Shown here in pieces: positions 26,901 to 35,665 of a stretch of DNA of 64,000 nt. Positions within the stretch are counted from its first letter, which is position 1. Every line of letters starts with the position of its first letter. Source of the DNA: Microcoleus vaginatus HSN003 (lineage in GTDB: Bacteria > Cyanobacteriota > Cyanobacteriia > Cyanobacteriales > Microcoleaceae); contig NZ_CP031705.1 of assembly GCF_022701255.1 (NCBI RefSeq), forward strand, positions 4,836,001-4,900,000, written 5' to 3'. The translations under genes were made by a program, and so were the position numbers. A model generated the notes under the pieces. It ran no database searches, was not told the origin of the DNA, and worked only from the letters and a program-made list of their open reading frames with translations.

Positions 26901-29801
26901 ACTTAATACAAGTCCGTGAATCGCATAGCCCACTGTTGATGCGGGTGCATTCCCAAAGGAGAGCGATAAACTTACCATCGTGGAGCTCAGCAGGGGCACT
27001 AAGCCTGGAATTCCTTGGAGAATGGGTGCAAATAACATTGCCAATATGGGCATAGCTGCCTGAGTCTGAGGATCACTCATCACAGGCAAATCGATTAGTT
27101 CCTCAATTTTTCTGCCGCTGAGTTGGCCCGCCAAACTCTGTAGCGCTTTACCAATCAAGGCTTCGTCAGCTTCGGTGGGGAGTTCAACCCCCAATTGCCA
27201 GAGTGCATCTCTTGCTACTGCAATCGCTTCTAACGTCTTGCTTTGTGCTGTCTGTGCGACGATTTGAATTTCGTAAATTTTGATTTTGTCTAAGATTGTC
27301 TGTGCATTCTCTAACACTTGTGCTGCCATCTGTTCCATGCCATCAAAGTCAGCATTTAAATAGGCGACTTCAGCAGCAGCAACATAGAGTTTTAGGGTCA
27401 ATTCATACTGGTTTTGCCAGCAGTTGGCTGTCAGTAGCTCAACCCCCACTTGTAGAAAAACTCTGGCTGCTGTGTAGGCGGTAGAATTTCTGGCTTTACA
27501 ACCGGCTGCCAAGTTCAGTTTAGCTAAGGCTTCTCGTTCGCTAGGTTGGGCGATTAACTCAATTCCTCGATTCAAATGCCCGACAATATCAAATAGTTTT
27601 TCCTCTTGCTCTATCTCGGCGCAATTTTGCTGGAGTAACTGTCCGATTTTGAGATGAGTTGCTTTTTTCTGTGAATCGGGAATGAGTGAATATGCGGCTT
27701 GCTGGACGCGATCGTGTAAAAATCGATAAGTTGGATTAGCTGAAGACTTGAAAACTTCATCACTATCCGATTCCGTAAAGAACTTATAGATTTTGGTCGT
27801 GGGAATCACCAAACCTTCCTGCAATGCTTTCCATAAAGCCGTAGCCGTCCTTCCAGCAGATTTCTCACTGACAATTACTAAGGTATTCAAATCAAAGTGC
27901 GATCCTATACACGCAGCTAATTTGAGAACATCCTGAGTTTCTGGCAGCAACTTCTGCAATTGCCAAGCCATGAATTCAACGACATCATCAGTGATTGCTA
28001 AGGCTTTGACTTGGGCAATATCACACTGCCAATGCCGAATATCCCAGTTAAAGCTAATTAACTGCTCGTCATGTAATGCCTTGAGAAACTGAGTGGCAAA
28101 GAAAGGATTTCCCTGAGTTTTTTGATAGACTAATGTTGTCAAAGGTTGGGCAAGTGATGATTCGCTATTCAGCGTATCCGCCACCAACCAATTCATATCT
28201 GGTTCGCTTAATGGTTGCAAAGTAATCGTCTTCACTATTGCCCCAGTTTTAACTATCTCATCTACTGTTAAGATAAATGGATGCACGGGCGAAACTTCAT
28301 TATCTCGATAGGCCCCCAATACTAATAAATATCCTGTATCCTTCATCAATAAGTGTAGCAAATTTAGGGAGGCTGAATCCGCCCATTGCAAGTCATCCAA
28401 AAACATCACTAAAGGATGTTCTTTGCCGGTGAAAACTTGCACAAATTTCTGCATTAGCCGATTAAAGCGATTTTGGGCGGCACTTCCTGACAATTCTGTT
28501 GCAGGAGGTTGAGCGCCAATTATGCGTTCTAACTCAGGAATCACGTCAATCAAGACTTGTCCGTTGTCTCCCACGGCTGCTAAAATCTGGGTTTTCCATG
28601 TTTGCAGTTGGGTATCCGATTCTGATAGCAATTGACCCATTAAGTCGCGGAAGGCTTGCACAAAGGCACTGAAGGGAATGTTGCGTTGAAATTGATCGTA
28701 TTTGCCTTTGATAAAATAACCGCGCTGACGGACAATGGGTTTATGAACTTCATTGACAACGGCGGTTTTCCCAATTCCCGAAAAACCAGCTACTAGCATC
28801 ATTTCGGTGCTACCTGTGCTGACTCGCTCAAAGGCCGCTAATAGTTTATCAACTTCTTTTTCTCTACCGTAGAGCTTTTCGGGGATAGTAAAGCGATCGC
28901 TAATATCTCGCTTTCCCAGTTCAAAAGATTCTATCTGGCCTGTTTTTTGTAGCTGAACTAAACAAATCTCTAAATCGTGCTGGAGCCCTAATGCACTTTG
29001 ATAGCGTTTTTCGGCATTTTTTGCCATCAGCTTACTGACAACTTGCGATAAAGTCAAGGGGATTTCAGGATTAATTTGATGGATCGGTATCGAGTGTTTA
29101 GCGAGGTGACAATGCACCAATTTCATCGGGTCATCAGAGATAAATGGCAACTTTCCTGTCAACAACTCATAAAAAGTCACACCCAGGGAATAAAAGTCAG
29201 TACGATAGTCAATGCCTCGATTCATCCGTCCTGTTTGTTCGGGGGAGAGATAGGCTAAGGTTCCTTCTAAAATATTGGGATTCTGGATTTCTTGGGTTTC
29301 TCGTGGTAGGAGCGATGCAATACTAAAGTCAATTAGTTGAATTTGTTGGGTGTCGGGATTAATGAGAATATTAGCGGGTTTAATATCTTTGTGAATAACT
29401 CGGTTTTGGTAGAGATAGTGGATAATTTCTGTTAGTTGTATGGCGATTTGGAGAAATTCTGCTAAAGGTAAAGCTTGAAATGATTGGGTTTGATTTGTTG
29501 CTGTTTGGAGATAATTAGGTAGGGAGACTCCGCCAAAGTCCTCCATTACTAGGGCATAGCTATTCTGGTATACTTCCAGCGTCAGCGGTTTGACAATGTG
29601 AGGGAAATCTAGATTTTTGGCAATGGTATATTGGTTGCGAAACTGGACGAGCTCGTTGAAGGGGGGGTATTCGTTTCGCAGCAGTTTGATGACGACTGGG
29701 TATTGGTCATGGGTACGGATGCCTCGATAGACTAGGGTACGTGTACCTACATAAAGTTGCTCTGTAATCTCATAACCGGACAAATCGGCGATCGTATCCA
29801 T
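23943..29801 (-). CDS. HstK-family dual kinase with extra PAS domain (array member 3)
   Basis: This 1952-residue member is the longest. Order: Ser/Thr kinase (about 8-275, HKD and DFS variants as in its paralogues), ATPase (GFSGIGKT; VMFLDDLQWAD), helical region, GAF (about 1370-1500), an added PAS domain (about 1510-1640, starting FLKAIIHNITDGIVV and ending VVMRDISHLKRIE), coiled coil, HisKA with H1699, HATPase ([22 protein letters not shown]). The PAS domain accounts for most of the length difference. It is probably the first gene of the array, and no strong terminator separates it from member 2. Behind its start lies a decayed kinase end (29863-30147). Confidence 0.93.
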   Translation of the reverse strand: MDTIADLSGYEITEQLYVGTRTLVYRGIRTHDQYPVVIKLLRNEYPPFNELVQFRNQYTIAKNLDFPHIVKPLTLEVYQNSYALVMEDFGGVSLPNYLQTATNQTQSFQALPLAEFLQIAIQLTEIIHYLYQNRVIHKDIKPANILINPDTQQIQLIDFSIASLLPRETQEIQNPNILEGTLAYLSPEQTGRMNRGIDYRTDFYSLGVTFYELLTGKLPFISDDPMKLVHCHLAKHSIPIHQINPEIPLTLSQVVSKLMAKNAEKRYQSALGLQHDLEICLVQLQKTGQIESFELGKRDISDRFTIPEKLYGREKEVDKLLAAFERVSTGSTEMMLVAGFSGIGKTAVVNEVHKPIVRQRGYFIKGKYDQFQRNIPFSAFVQAFRDLMGQLLSESDTQLQTWKTQILAAVGDNGQVLIDVIPELERIIGAQPPATELSGSAAQNRFNRLMQKFVQVFTGKEHPLVMFLDDLQWADSASLNLLHLLMKDTGYLLVLGAYRDNEVSPVHPFILTVDEIVKTGAIVKTITLQPLSEPDMNWLVADTLNSESSLAQPLTTLVYQKTQGNPFFATQFLKALHDEQLISFNWDIRHWQCDIAQVKALAITDDVVEFMAWQLQKLLPETQDVLKLAACIGSHFDLNTLVIVSEKSAGRTATALWKALQEGLVIPTTKIYKFFTESDSDEVFKSSANPTYRFLHDRVQQAAYSLIPDSQKKATHLKIGQLLQQNCAEIEQEEKLFDIVGHLNRGIELIAQPSEREALAKLNLAAGCKARNSTAYTAARVFLQVGVELLTANCWQNQYELTLKLYVAAAEVAYLNADFDGMEQMAAQVLENAQTILDKIKIYEIQIVAQTAQSKTLEAIAVARDALWQLGVELPTEADEALIGKALQSLAGQLSGRKIEELIDLPVMSDPQTQAAMPILAMLFAPILQGIPGLVPLLSSTMVSLSLSFGNAPASTVGYAIHGLVLSAFLGEAKTGYSFGKLALSLLDRVNAREFKCITHNMFGAFIQHHQNAMRAGIPTLKEGFIAGMETGDFLNAGYNIATYSYINFFGGVELDTWEPELVVYSATLAQVKQYSARTYLHMEWQMLHNLREVVNQPDCLIGEAYDETVMIPKHYQDQEFSAIALVYVYKLLLAYSFGNYPAALNYITGAKECVMAVSGLIIVPIFHFYAALTHLALFPTHPEIEQADILASVEIHQTTLHQWAQNAPMNHLHKWYLVEAERQRVLGNKADALEMYDRAIRLAQENQFINEEALANELAAQFYLEWGKEKVAQAYMIEAYYCYARWGAKAKIDDLEKHYPRLLGIILQQPQSFTSFKETIARGTISYTHSSSSNSEFLDLPTLIQASQAISGEIELDKLLTTLLKIASANAGATKCVLLLKQKQYLQVAALVAEGQEPELLPSIPLESSQDVAISLVNTVKRSLKPLVIVDARVSSQFASDRYIEQHQPISVLCIPILNQGRLIGVLYLENNLTVGAFTSDRVEVLNLICAQAAISLENTRLYSQEQEKSQSLQASLEQLKQVEESLAKEREFLKAIIHNITDGIVVCNPSGQLTLFNKATREFHGLPVESLPPEQWAEHFALYQADGQTPLSTTEIPLFRALQGEIVENVEMVIAPKHGSIRTLLASGQAIFDPWGKKVGAVVVMRDISHLKRIEAERQQKSEALEKTLRELQQAQIQLIQGEKMSALGNLVAGVAHEINNPVGFLAGNITPALDYIKDLFGLLDLYQEKYPQLDPEIQEEIENIDLDYIREDLPKLVGSMREGVKRIRDISTSLRTFSRADTNYPIACNIHDGIDSTIMILKHRLKANDSRPEIKVIREYGNLPQVECYAGQLNQVFMNLLGNAIDALDESNQGLAYAEIANQITIKTDISGDKKQAIICIKDNGMGMSEAVRENIFDELFTTKEVGKGTGLGLAIARQIVVEKHGGTIEVNSVLGEGTEFTILLPMKG

Positions 29802-29862
29802 AACTTATTGACCCTTTATTATAAAACAGTTAAATTAAAACCTTCTATTCCATTGTATTTTA

Positions 29863-30147
29863 TTATGTGACAAAAATAGCGATCGCAAACTCTGCACCCT
29901 CGCTAGGGAGAGAATTAACTGTAATTTTTCCCAATGTTTATCAACTATTATTTGACCAAAACCAATTTGGTCACAAGCATCCGGATTCATCTATTTACCT
30001 TTGAAAAAAGCTCCCCATACTGATCGCAACCCCCCGAGCTCATTCCTTCGCAGGCTCAGGAGGGAAGCAATGTCAAATCTCAAATTTCAACTTTCAGGCG
30101 GCATGACGTGCGATCGCTAATCCTAAACGAGTTCCTTTCCCTACTCC
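29863..30147 (-). pseudogene. Decayed histidine-kinase ATPase end upstream of the array
   Basis: On the minus strand, 30147-30100 encodes GVGKGTRLGLAIARHA, matching the conserved [15 protein letters not shown] block. After an unrelated insert of about 130 bp, 29971-29863 encodes QIIVDKH and, after a one-base shift, GKITVNSLPSEGAEFAIAI and a stop. It is a frameshifted, interrupted remnant of another HATPase C-terminus. With the remnant at 12519-12720 it brackets the three intact genes. Confidence 0.8.
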
Positions 30148-30217
30148 GCACTATTTGCGCTTATAGTATGGTTGCCTAATGTTGTGATGTATCAGAAAAC
30201 AATAATTTGTAATTTTT

Positions 30218-30292
30218 AACCGCAAATATACGCAGATAAACTCGAATATAGAGTTGAGCTTATCTGCGTATATTGAGTTCAATCTACGGTTT
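30218..30292. repeat. Inverted CGCAGATAAAC-type repeat downstream of cydB
   Basis: ATACGCAGATAA (about 30229-30240) is followed by its inverted form TTATCTGCGTAT (about 30260-30271), bounded by AACCGC and ACGGTT. It is the same family as the two copies at 56533-56846. It could form a hairpin and serve as the cydAB terminator. Confidence 0.6.
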
Positions 30293-30301
30293 TATTATTC
30301 T

Positions 30302-31315
30302 TTATTCCCCGTAGTGACCTCCGACAACCTTACCCCGAAACACAACATAATTGTAAATGTTGTAAAAAATCATAATCGGGAGCAGAACGCCCATGAACAC
30401 AATCATAAATATCAGGGCGCTGGGCGAAGCTGCGGCTTGATAAATCGTGATGTGGGAGGGAATAATGTAGGGAAAAACAATCAACCCCAAGCCGATAAAA
30501 CTGAGCAAAAAAATCAGAATTGTCCAGACAAACGGCGTGCGTTCTTCTTTGTTGGCGAGACTTTTCAGCAGCAGTCCCACCAACAGCACCCCCAGCAAAG
30601 GAATCGCGGCAAAGACATAAACTAGGGGTTTCTCGAACAACCTGGATCTAGCACTTTCGTAAAAAATCGGAGTGGCGATCGTAATTAAAACTGCTCCGAT
30701 TAAAGTCGTCACCGCCGCAATTTTAGCCGTGCGATAGTGATTTGTTTGCAGTTCGCCCTCCGTTTTCATAATTAGATAGGTTGAACCAATCAAAACATAG
30801 CCTTGAATCAGCGTCAAAGCAACCAAGATCGATCGCCAATCCAGCCAATCCCAAGTAGTACCCACAAAGTGACCAGCTTCATCAACCGCAATGCCTTCGA
30901 GCACCGCACCGAGGGCAAATCCTTGAGCTAAAGCTGCTAAAAAACTGCCAGCACCAAAGGCATAATTCCAGAGTAATTTGCGATTAGAATGCTCGCGAAA
31001 CTCAAAGGCTACAGCCCGAAATATCAAGCCAAAAAGCATCAGGCAAATCGGTATGTACAATGCCGTTAAAATCGTGCCGTAAGCAAGTGGAAATGCACCA
31101 AATAAAGCGCCTGCCATCAACACCAGCCACGTTTCGTTCGCGTCCCAAACGTTGCCCAAACTCGTCATTAAAATGTCCCTGCGTTCCTCGTCGTCAGAAG
31201 TCAGAGACAAGATTCCTACTCCTAAGTCAAAACCGTCTAGCATGACGTAGAGCAAGAGAAACAAAGCCAAAATGACAAACCAAACTTGCGGGAGAAAATG
31301 CTCCACAGCTTGCAT
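30302..31315 (-). CDS. cydB: Cytochrome bd-type quinol oxidase subunit II
   Basis: The 337-residue product has the length and roughly eight to nine membrane helices of CydB, with the typical N-terminal LPQVWFVILALFLLLYVMLDGFDLGVGIL and the WDANETWLVLMAGALFGAFP block. With CydA it forms the bd or cyanide-insensitive quinol oxidase that reduces oxygen to water without pumping protons; in cyanobacteria it sits in the cytoplasmic or thylakoid membrane and relieves over-reduction. A TAGGAGA ribosome site precedes the ATG, and the gene starts 8 bp after the cydA stop, so the two are an operon. Confidence 0.96.
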   Translation of the reverse strand: MQAVEHFLPQVWFVILALFLLLYVMLDGFDLGVGILSLTSDDEERRDILMTSLGNVWDANETWLVLMAGALFGAFPLAYGTILTALYIPICLMLFGLIFRAVAFEFREHSNRKLLWNYAFGAGSFLAALAQGFALGAVLEGIAVDEAGHFVGTTWDWLDWRSILVALTLIQGYVLIGSTYLIMKTEGELQTNHYRTAKIAAVTTLIGAVLITIATPIFYESARSRLFEKPLVYVFAAIPLLGVLLVGLLLKSLANKEERTPFVWTILIFLLSFIGLGLIVFPYIIPSHITIYQAAASPSALIFMIVFMGVLLPIMIFYNIYNYVVFRGKVVGGHYGE

Positions 31316-31323
31316 ACAATCTC

Positions 31324-32766
31324 CTATTGTTGTGCTTCTACGGGACGTTTATCGGGAATGTCTCCTGCAGGTTGACTTTCGATTGCGGGTTGATTGTCTA
31401 AACCTGGCACAGGCCGACTTAAATTAGGGCCTTGGCGGATAATTCGGCTGCCAAAATACAAGGCACAAACAAACAAAAAGCTGTAAACAATGGCAAAGAA
31501 ACTGAGAGAAGTTAAAACATTGCTGGCGGGGATGTTTGACACCGCGTCAGCAGTGCGAATTTGCCCGTATAAAGCCCACGGTTGTCTGCCGACACAGCGG
31601 ACAATCCAACCCGATTCTACAGCAATATATCCTAGGGGAGCAGCTAATACCCAAGCGCGCATCAGCCAAGGTTGACTGCTAATATTTTCAGCAGAAAGTT
31701 TGCCTCGCAGCCACTGAATTATACTGAACAGCATCAGTCCTACAAAGAAGAATCCAATGCCGGACATGATGCGGAAACAATAGTAAATTAAACCCACCAT
31801 CCGGGGTCTATTTTCTGGCTTCCATTCCTTTAAACCTAGTACGGGTTCGGAGAGTTTTTGTTTGAATCCCAGAACGTATCCTAAGCCATTGGGTACGCTA
31901 ATTTCCCAGTCATTTTTTTGGGCTTTTTCATTAGGCAAAGCTAGCAAAGTCCAATCTGCTGACTCTCCCGCTGGTGAGGTTTCCCACTTAGCTTCGATTG
32001 CTGCTAATTTAGCGGGTTGATAGTGATAAACTTGTTCGGCGCTCAAATGTCCGATGTATATCTGCAAAGGTGCAACGGCGATTGCTGTCGCTATGGCAAT
32101 TTTTAAAGACTTGGAAAAAAACGCTTGGTTGCGCTTATTAAGAATATACCAAGCGCTAATTCCGCCAATGACAAACAGCGAAGTTTCTAACGTCGCAAAA
32201 AACATATGAAGAATGCTGTTTAATGCGAACGGGTTCATAATTGCTTGAAAATAATCGCTGACAATAAACTTGCCATTGACCATTTGTCCGCCCGCAGGAG
32301 TTTGCAGCCAAGAGTTAGCGACTAAAATCCACACTGTGGATAGGTTAGCGCCGAAGGCTACCATGATTGTAGCGAAATAATGGACGATCGGGTGAACGCG
32401 CTCCCAACCAAATAGCATAATGCCTAAAAACCCGGCTTCTAGCATAAATGCCATTGAAGCTTCAAATCCCAAAATGCTGCCAAAAAAGTCACCAACAGCT
32501 TCAGAAAATGGTGCCCAATTCGTGCCAAATTGAAATTCCATCGGAATTCCTGAAGCTACTCCAATACCGAAGTTGAGGAGGTAGAGTTTAGACCAAAAAC
32601 GAGCGTGATGGTAGTACTCGGAATTGCGAGTTTTTAGCCACATTCCTTCAACAATTACTAGATAAATCCCCATTCCAGTAGTTAGAACAGGCCACAGCAT
32701 ATGGAATATGGCGGTTAGCGCAAATTGCATCCGCGATAGCGCCACGGTGTTAGATAAGATATCCAT
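31324..32766 (-). CDS. cydA: Cytochrome bd-type quinol oxidase subunit I
   Basis: This 480-residue CydA has the N-terminal heme-ligand histidine in the [15 protein letters not shown] segment, the second histidine in [17 protein letters not shown], a methionine in the [11 protein letters not shown] helix, and the [18 protein letters not shown] signature. The periplasmic quinol (Q) loop after the sixth helix is short, which is typical of the cyanide-insensitive CIO branch rather than the long-loop E. coli enzyme. It is the first gene of cydAB; the 273-bp upstream region should hold the promoter. The neighbouring TauE/SafE-like fusion gene is on the same strand further upstream. Confidence 0.96.
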   Translation of the reverse strand: MDILSNTVALSRMQFALTAIFHMLWPVLTTGMGIYLVIVEGMWLKTRNSEYYHHARFWSKLYLLNFGIGVASGIPMEFQFGTNWAPFSEAVGDFFGSILGFEASMAFMLEAGFLGIMLFGWERVHPIVHYFATIMVAFGANLSTVWILVANSWLQTPAGGQMVNGKFIVSDYFQAIMNPFALNSILHMFFATLETSLFVIGGISAWYILNKRNQAFFSKSLKIAIATAIAVAPLQIYIGHLSAEQVYHYQPAKLAAIEAKWETSPAGESADWTLLALPNEKAQKNDWEISVPNGLGYVLGFKQKLSEPVLGLKEWKPENRPRMVGLIYYCFRIMSGIGFFFVGLMLFSIIQWLRGKLSAENISSQPWLMRAWVLAAPLGYIAVESGWIVRCVGRQPWALYGQIRTADAVSNIPASNVLTSLSFFAIVYSFLFVCALYFGSRIIRQGPNLSRPVPGLDNQPAIESQPAGDIPDKRPVEAQQ

Positions 32767-33039
32767 CGTTATATTCTTTGGTCAGTTCAAAAGAGGTTAG
32801 CTTGCACAACTTCCATAATGGACACTGGTTATAATGTAGTGTAAAAATTTGTGACATTTTCTAGAGTTGGCATTTTTTAAGGTTTTATACAGATTTCGGT
32901 TGTATTTCTTGTATGTTAAAATAGGTAGATTATGATTTGCCGTTGGGTGGGGGCGGGTTTATGAGATTGTGGGTTTTAGGTATTTATTGTCGGTGAACCC
33001 GCCCCTACAAGATTTATGTTTGGTGAGGGAAAGATTATC
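32767..33039. other. Spacer upstream of cydA with GC-rich interspersed repeat
   Basis: About 32945-33014 is an inverted-repeat element (GGGGGCGGGTTTATGAG at one end, GTGAACCCGCCCCTACAAG at the other). The A/T-rich part near 32800-32900 is the likely cydA promoter region, but no single promoter can be chosen. No gene was seen. Confidence 0.55.
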
Positions 33040-33513
33040 TTAGCGAACCGTGACTGTATAAGTCAGTTTAAAGGGTTTAAAATTAGCTTTATTTTTGGCT
33101 GTTCCGCTCAATTCAAGTTTGTAAATCCCAGCCTTAGGAAACACGATATCAGCTCCCGGAATCCCTTGATATTTCTCGGCAGATATGGCGGTTAAAGGCG
33201 GCTGCATCAGCGGCTTATCCCCCTCTTTACGATTTTTAGGATAAACAGCCAATTTGCAATTACACTGCTCTAGCGGGATAATTTGACCGCCCCTGCGAGT
33301 CAGCGCAAACCACACTTTCGCAGGCTGTCCGGCGCGGGGGTTGTGGTTTGGTTCTAGGTGAAAGGTAGCGGCGACATCTCCGGAGACTTCGACTTCGTGT
33401 GCCAAAACTGAAATCGAATTTAACTGTGGTATGGGAAATATTGCTGCTTCTACTAGCAATCCCAAAAATACTAACAATCCTAAAGTCTTACTTTTGTTTG
33501 ACAGGTGAAACAT
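33040..33513 (-). CDS. Exported small protein with CxC motif, overlaps upstream TauE/SafE fusion
   Basis: I do not recognise a named family. The 157-residue product has an N-terminal hydrophobic segment (about 10-27) and a likely cleavage site near VLAHE (about 36-40), followed by a beta-rich domain with HLEPNHNPRAGQPAKVWFAL, the pair QCNC (about residues 83-86) and a C-terminal strand series, reminiscent of FixH/YtkA-like periplasmic immunoglobulin folds. The His-rich start and CxC pair suggest copper or another metal (inference). Its start overlaps the end of the preceding gene by 26 bp, so the two are translationally coupled and probably work together. Confidence 0.8.
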   Translation of the reverse strand: MFHLSNKSKTLGLLVFLGLLVEAAIFPIPQLNSISVLAHEVEVSGDVAATFHLEPNHNPRAGQPAKVWFALTRRGGQIIPLEQCNCKLAVYPKNRKEGDKPLMQPPLTAISAEKYQGIPGADIVFPKAGIYKLELSGTAKNKANFKPFKLTYTVTVR

Positions 33514-34693
33514 AAAAATTTTCTAGTGATAAAACTGACCAAAATAAGCGCGTTCGCACTAACATAACTAAAACCACAACCAGCGCTAACACCGCTGTCA
33601 GCAGTTGATTGTGCAACTTCCATTCAAAACCGCCGAGATAGTGGGAACCGATGAGTGCCGCGTGTACAGCGCACAGCAAAAAAGCTGGAACGCTTAATAG
33701 GTGAAGCATCCGCCACAGTGGGCCTAAATAATTTTGAATGCGATCGCAACTTGTAACCGCCGCCGGCAACATCAACAGCAGCGACAGCATCCCAGCCATC
33801 ATTCCCAACTGATGCTGCGGCAACATAAAAGATAGCGCGTCAAAATTCCATTTCAGCGTATGATCCAGCATATGAAACGTGTGGGCGACTGCTAAGACAA
33901 ACGCGCCCACACCCAAAGCGCGGCGGTAGCGCAGCAGTTGTGGCAAAAACTTGCTCACCGGACGCGCCAACAGTGCTAGCATCAAGCACAGCAGCGCTGC
34001 GTGGCCTGTGAAATCGACCATTTCATCGGTTCGCAGCAAGGTAAGAATCCCGATCGCCACCGTCACCCAACCACCCCCACGAAACAGTTGACTGCGCTTA
34101 TCCGCGCTCAATCTGCCAGCAAAAAAACCCACTCCCAGCATAGTTGGCAGCGTGCCGAGTCCAAAAGCCAGCATCGTCGCCGCACCCAAAACCGGGTTTC
34201 CGGTTTCCGCCGCCTTAATCTGCGCCGCGTATAGGAAACCGCAGGGAATCAAACCCCAAAGCAAACCCAAAGCCACCGGCACCCACCATTTTTTTTGTGC
34301 CGAAAGCTTGCTCATTGCTTGCCCGACTCGATCGTGCGACATTGGGTGCAGCAGTGGCAATCCCGGCAGCAAGTTCGGTTGAATTTGCACTACTCCGAAC
34401 CAAATCAGCATCGTGCCCGTCAGAAGTGCGATCGCCCGCCGCAATTCGCTACCCGTACCGGCCAAAAGTCCGCCAGCAATTAACACCGAACCCAGTCCGC
34501 CAATTGCAGCACCAACCAAAGCGTAACCAGCAATTCTCCCCAAATTTAGTAGCAAATGAAAGCGGAAAGCAGCTAATTTATCGTTGCGGGAATTAGAAAG
34601 AGAAAACGCCATTGTCAGTGGGCCGCACATCCCGGCGCAGTGACCGAAACTGCCGAGAAATCCCAAAGTGCTAATTAGCAGCAAGTCTAACAT
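33488..34693 (-). CDS. TauE/SafE (DsbD_2-type) transporter fused to ferric-reductase-like membrane domain
   Basis: The first half (residues about 1-225) is a six-helix domain of the sulfite exporter TauE/SafE, UreH/DsbD_2 type, with the signature GHCAGMCGP near residue 17 and LIPCGFLYAAQ in the second repeat. The second half (about 235-395) has four to five helices with histidines AHTFHMLDH and LHLLSVPAFLLCAVHAALIGSH spaced as in heme-binding ferric-reductase-like domains. Such a fusion suggests electron or metal transfer across the membrane, for example in copper or heme handling. cydAB lies downstream on the same strand, which would fit oxidase assembly, but that is inference. AAAATC heptamers precede the start. 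Confidence 0.82.
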   Translation of the reverse strand: MLDLLLISTLGFLGSFGHCAGMCGPLTMAFSLSNSRNDKLAAFRFHLLLNLGRIAGYALVGAAIGGLGSVLIAGGLLAGTGSELRRAIALLTGTMLIWFGVVQIQPNLLPGLPLLHPMSHDRVGQAMSKLSAQKKWWVPVALGLLWGLIPCGFLYAAQIKAAETGNPVLGAATMLAFGLGTLPTMLGVGFFAGRLSADKRSQLFRGGGWVTVAIGILTLLRTDEMVDFTGHAALLCLMLALLARPVSKFLPQLLRYRRALGVGAFVLAVAHTFHMLDHTLKWNFDALSFMLPQHQLGMMAGMLSLLLMLPAAVTSCDRIQNYLGPLWRMLHLLSVPAFLLCAVHAALIGSHYLGGFEWKLHNQLLTAVLALVVVLVMLVRTRLFWSVLSLENFYVSPVKQK

Positions 34694-34705
34694 TTTGAGT
34701 CATAC

Positions 34706-34738
34706 GATTTTAGATTTTAGATTTTAGATTTTAGATTT
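34706..34738. repeat. GATTTTA heptamer repeat just upstream of the 34693 start
   Basis: About 4.7 units of GATTTTA. On the coding strand of the downstream membrane protein it reads (AATCTAA)n, as before pepA and rodA. Confidence 0.85.
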
Positions 34739-34796
34739 GTTTTTACTGCTTACCTATTACCTATTACCCCATGCCCCATGCCTCCGCTTCGCCCAA

Positions 34797-35399
34797 TTAC
34801 CCATTTTGAATGCCAATCGCTAAAATTCCCAAAATTTTATCAACCTGATTCAAAAAATACTCTAATAAATCTATTTGAACTGCTTGCCCTTCCAGCATTA
34901 AAAACTTCCAAATTTCTCCCGTTGTCACAACCCCATAAATCCTCGATACCTGATTTCCTTCCCGTTCGTTAAACAGTTGAGCTGCATACATTTCCGCTAC
35001 GCACTCACCCAACCCAGCATTAATATTTTCCTTTTTAGCCTCAACGATTAAAATCGCTGGCGCGCTCACAATCAGGAATTCTACCGATCGACTGATCAGA
35101 AAATCGCAACTGCCGTTTAATCCCAAGTCGCTGTCAACCGTAAAATCGACTCCCGAAAACAAACTAATGCGATCGGGAAACTGTTTGGTAAGTTCCAGTA
35201 AAATCGGCGTAATAATCATTTCTGAGCGTGATTTTTCCGTATTACTCGCCAGAGCAAAAGGAACATTATAAGCTAAAGTTTCTGTTAAAGGATTGCTGCA
35301 TTCTAAAGCAGGTACGGCCGAAAACAAATCTTGCCTCGGCGAAATCGTTAAATTAAAAGCTTTTTTGACGCTTGCCAAACTAAAATCGCTGTAAGCCAT
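34797..35399 (-). CDS. PD-(D/E)XK nuclease-like protein of cyanobacterial type
   Basis: The 200-residue product has a restriction-endonuclease-like core: a glutamate helix around residue 60 (SRSEMIITPIL), then GSCDFLI (D near 102) and ILIVEAKKE (ExK near 119-122), the D...ExK spacing of this fold. A helical C-terminal part follows (AEMYAAQLFNE, GVVTTGEIWKFLML). Cyanobacteria carry many such stand-alone genes; their role is not established and they may be solitary nucleases of mobile or defence origin. No methyltransferase or specificity gene is next to it. Fold assignment is moderately firm; nuclease activity is not shown. Confidence 0.72.
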   Translation of the reverse strand: MAYSDFSLASVKKAFNLTISPRQDLFSAVPALECSNPLTETLAYNVPFALASNTEKSRSEMIITPILLELTKQFPDRISLFSGVDFTVDSDLGLNGSCDFLISRSVEFLIVSAPAILIVEAKKENINAGLGECVAEMYAAQLFNEREGNQVSRIYGVVTTGEIWKFLMLEGQAVQIDLLEYFLNQVDKILGILAIGIQNG

Positions 35400-35665
35400 A
35401 CATTTTACCCTAAATTTTTTACTTTCTTAGGACTTACGCAACTGACACATATAGTAATCCTTGCAGGAGTCGTAAATTTTTTACCCCACCCCAGCCCTCC
35501 CCTTACCAAGGGGAGGGAGTAAGAAATTCACAAATGATTTAGGATTGCTATATAGTATGGTGCGTCTGAGGTCTAAACCCTTAATAATCGCTCTCTAACG
35601 AAATGCTGACGCACCCTACAAGTCTAATGACTAATCACTAATGACTAATCACTAATGACTAATAA
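35400..35665. repeat. Spacer made of a GC-rich palindrome and a 14-bp tandem repeat
   Basis: About 35492-35517 is the palindrome CCCTCCCCTTACCAAGGGGAGGG. Positions 35624-35665 are three units of TAATGACTAATCAC, ending at the stop codon of the LOG-family gene. No gene was seen. Confidence 0.8.

Noticed and set aside
34797..35399. Restriction-modification system
   Set aside because: Only a PD-(D/E)XK-like protein is present; there is no methyltransferase or specificity subunit in the neighbourhood.
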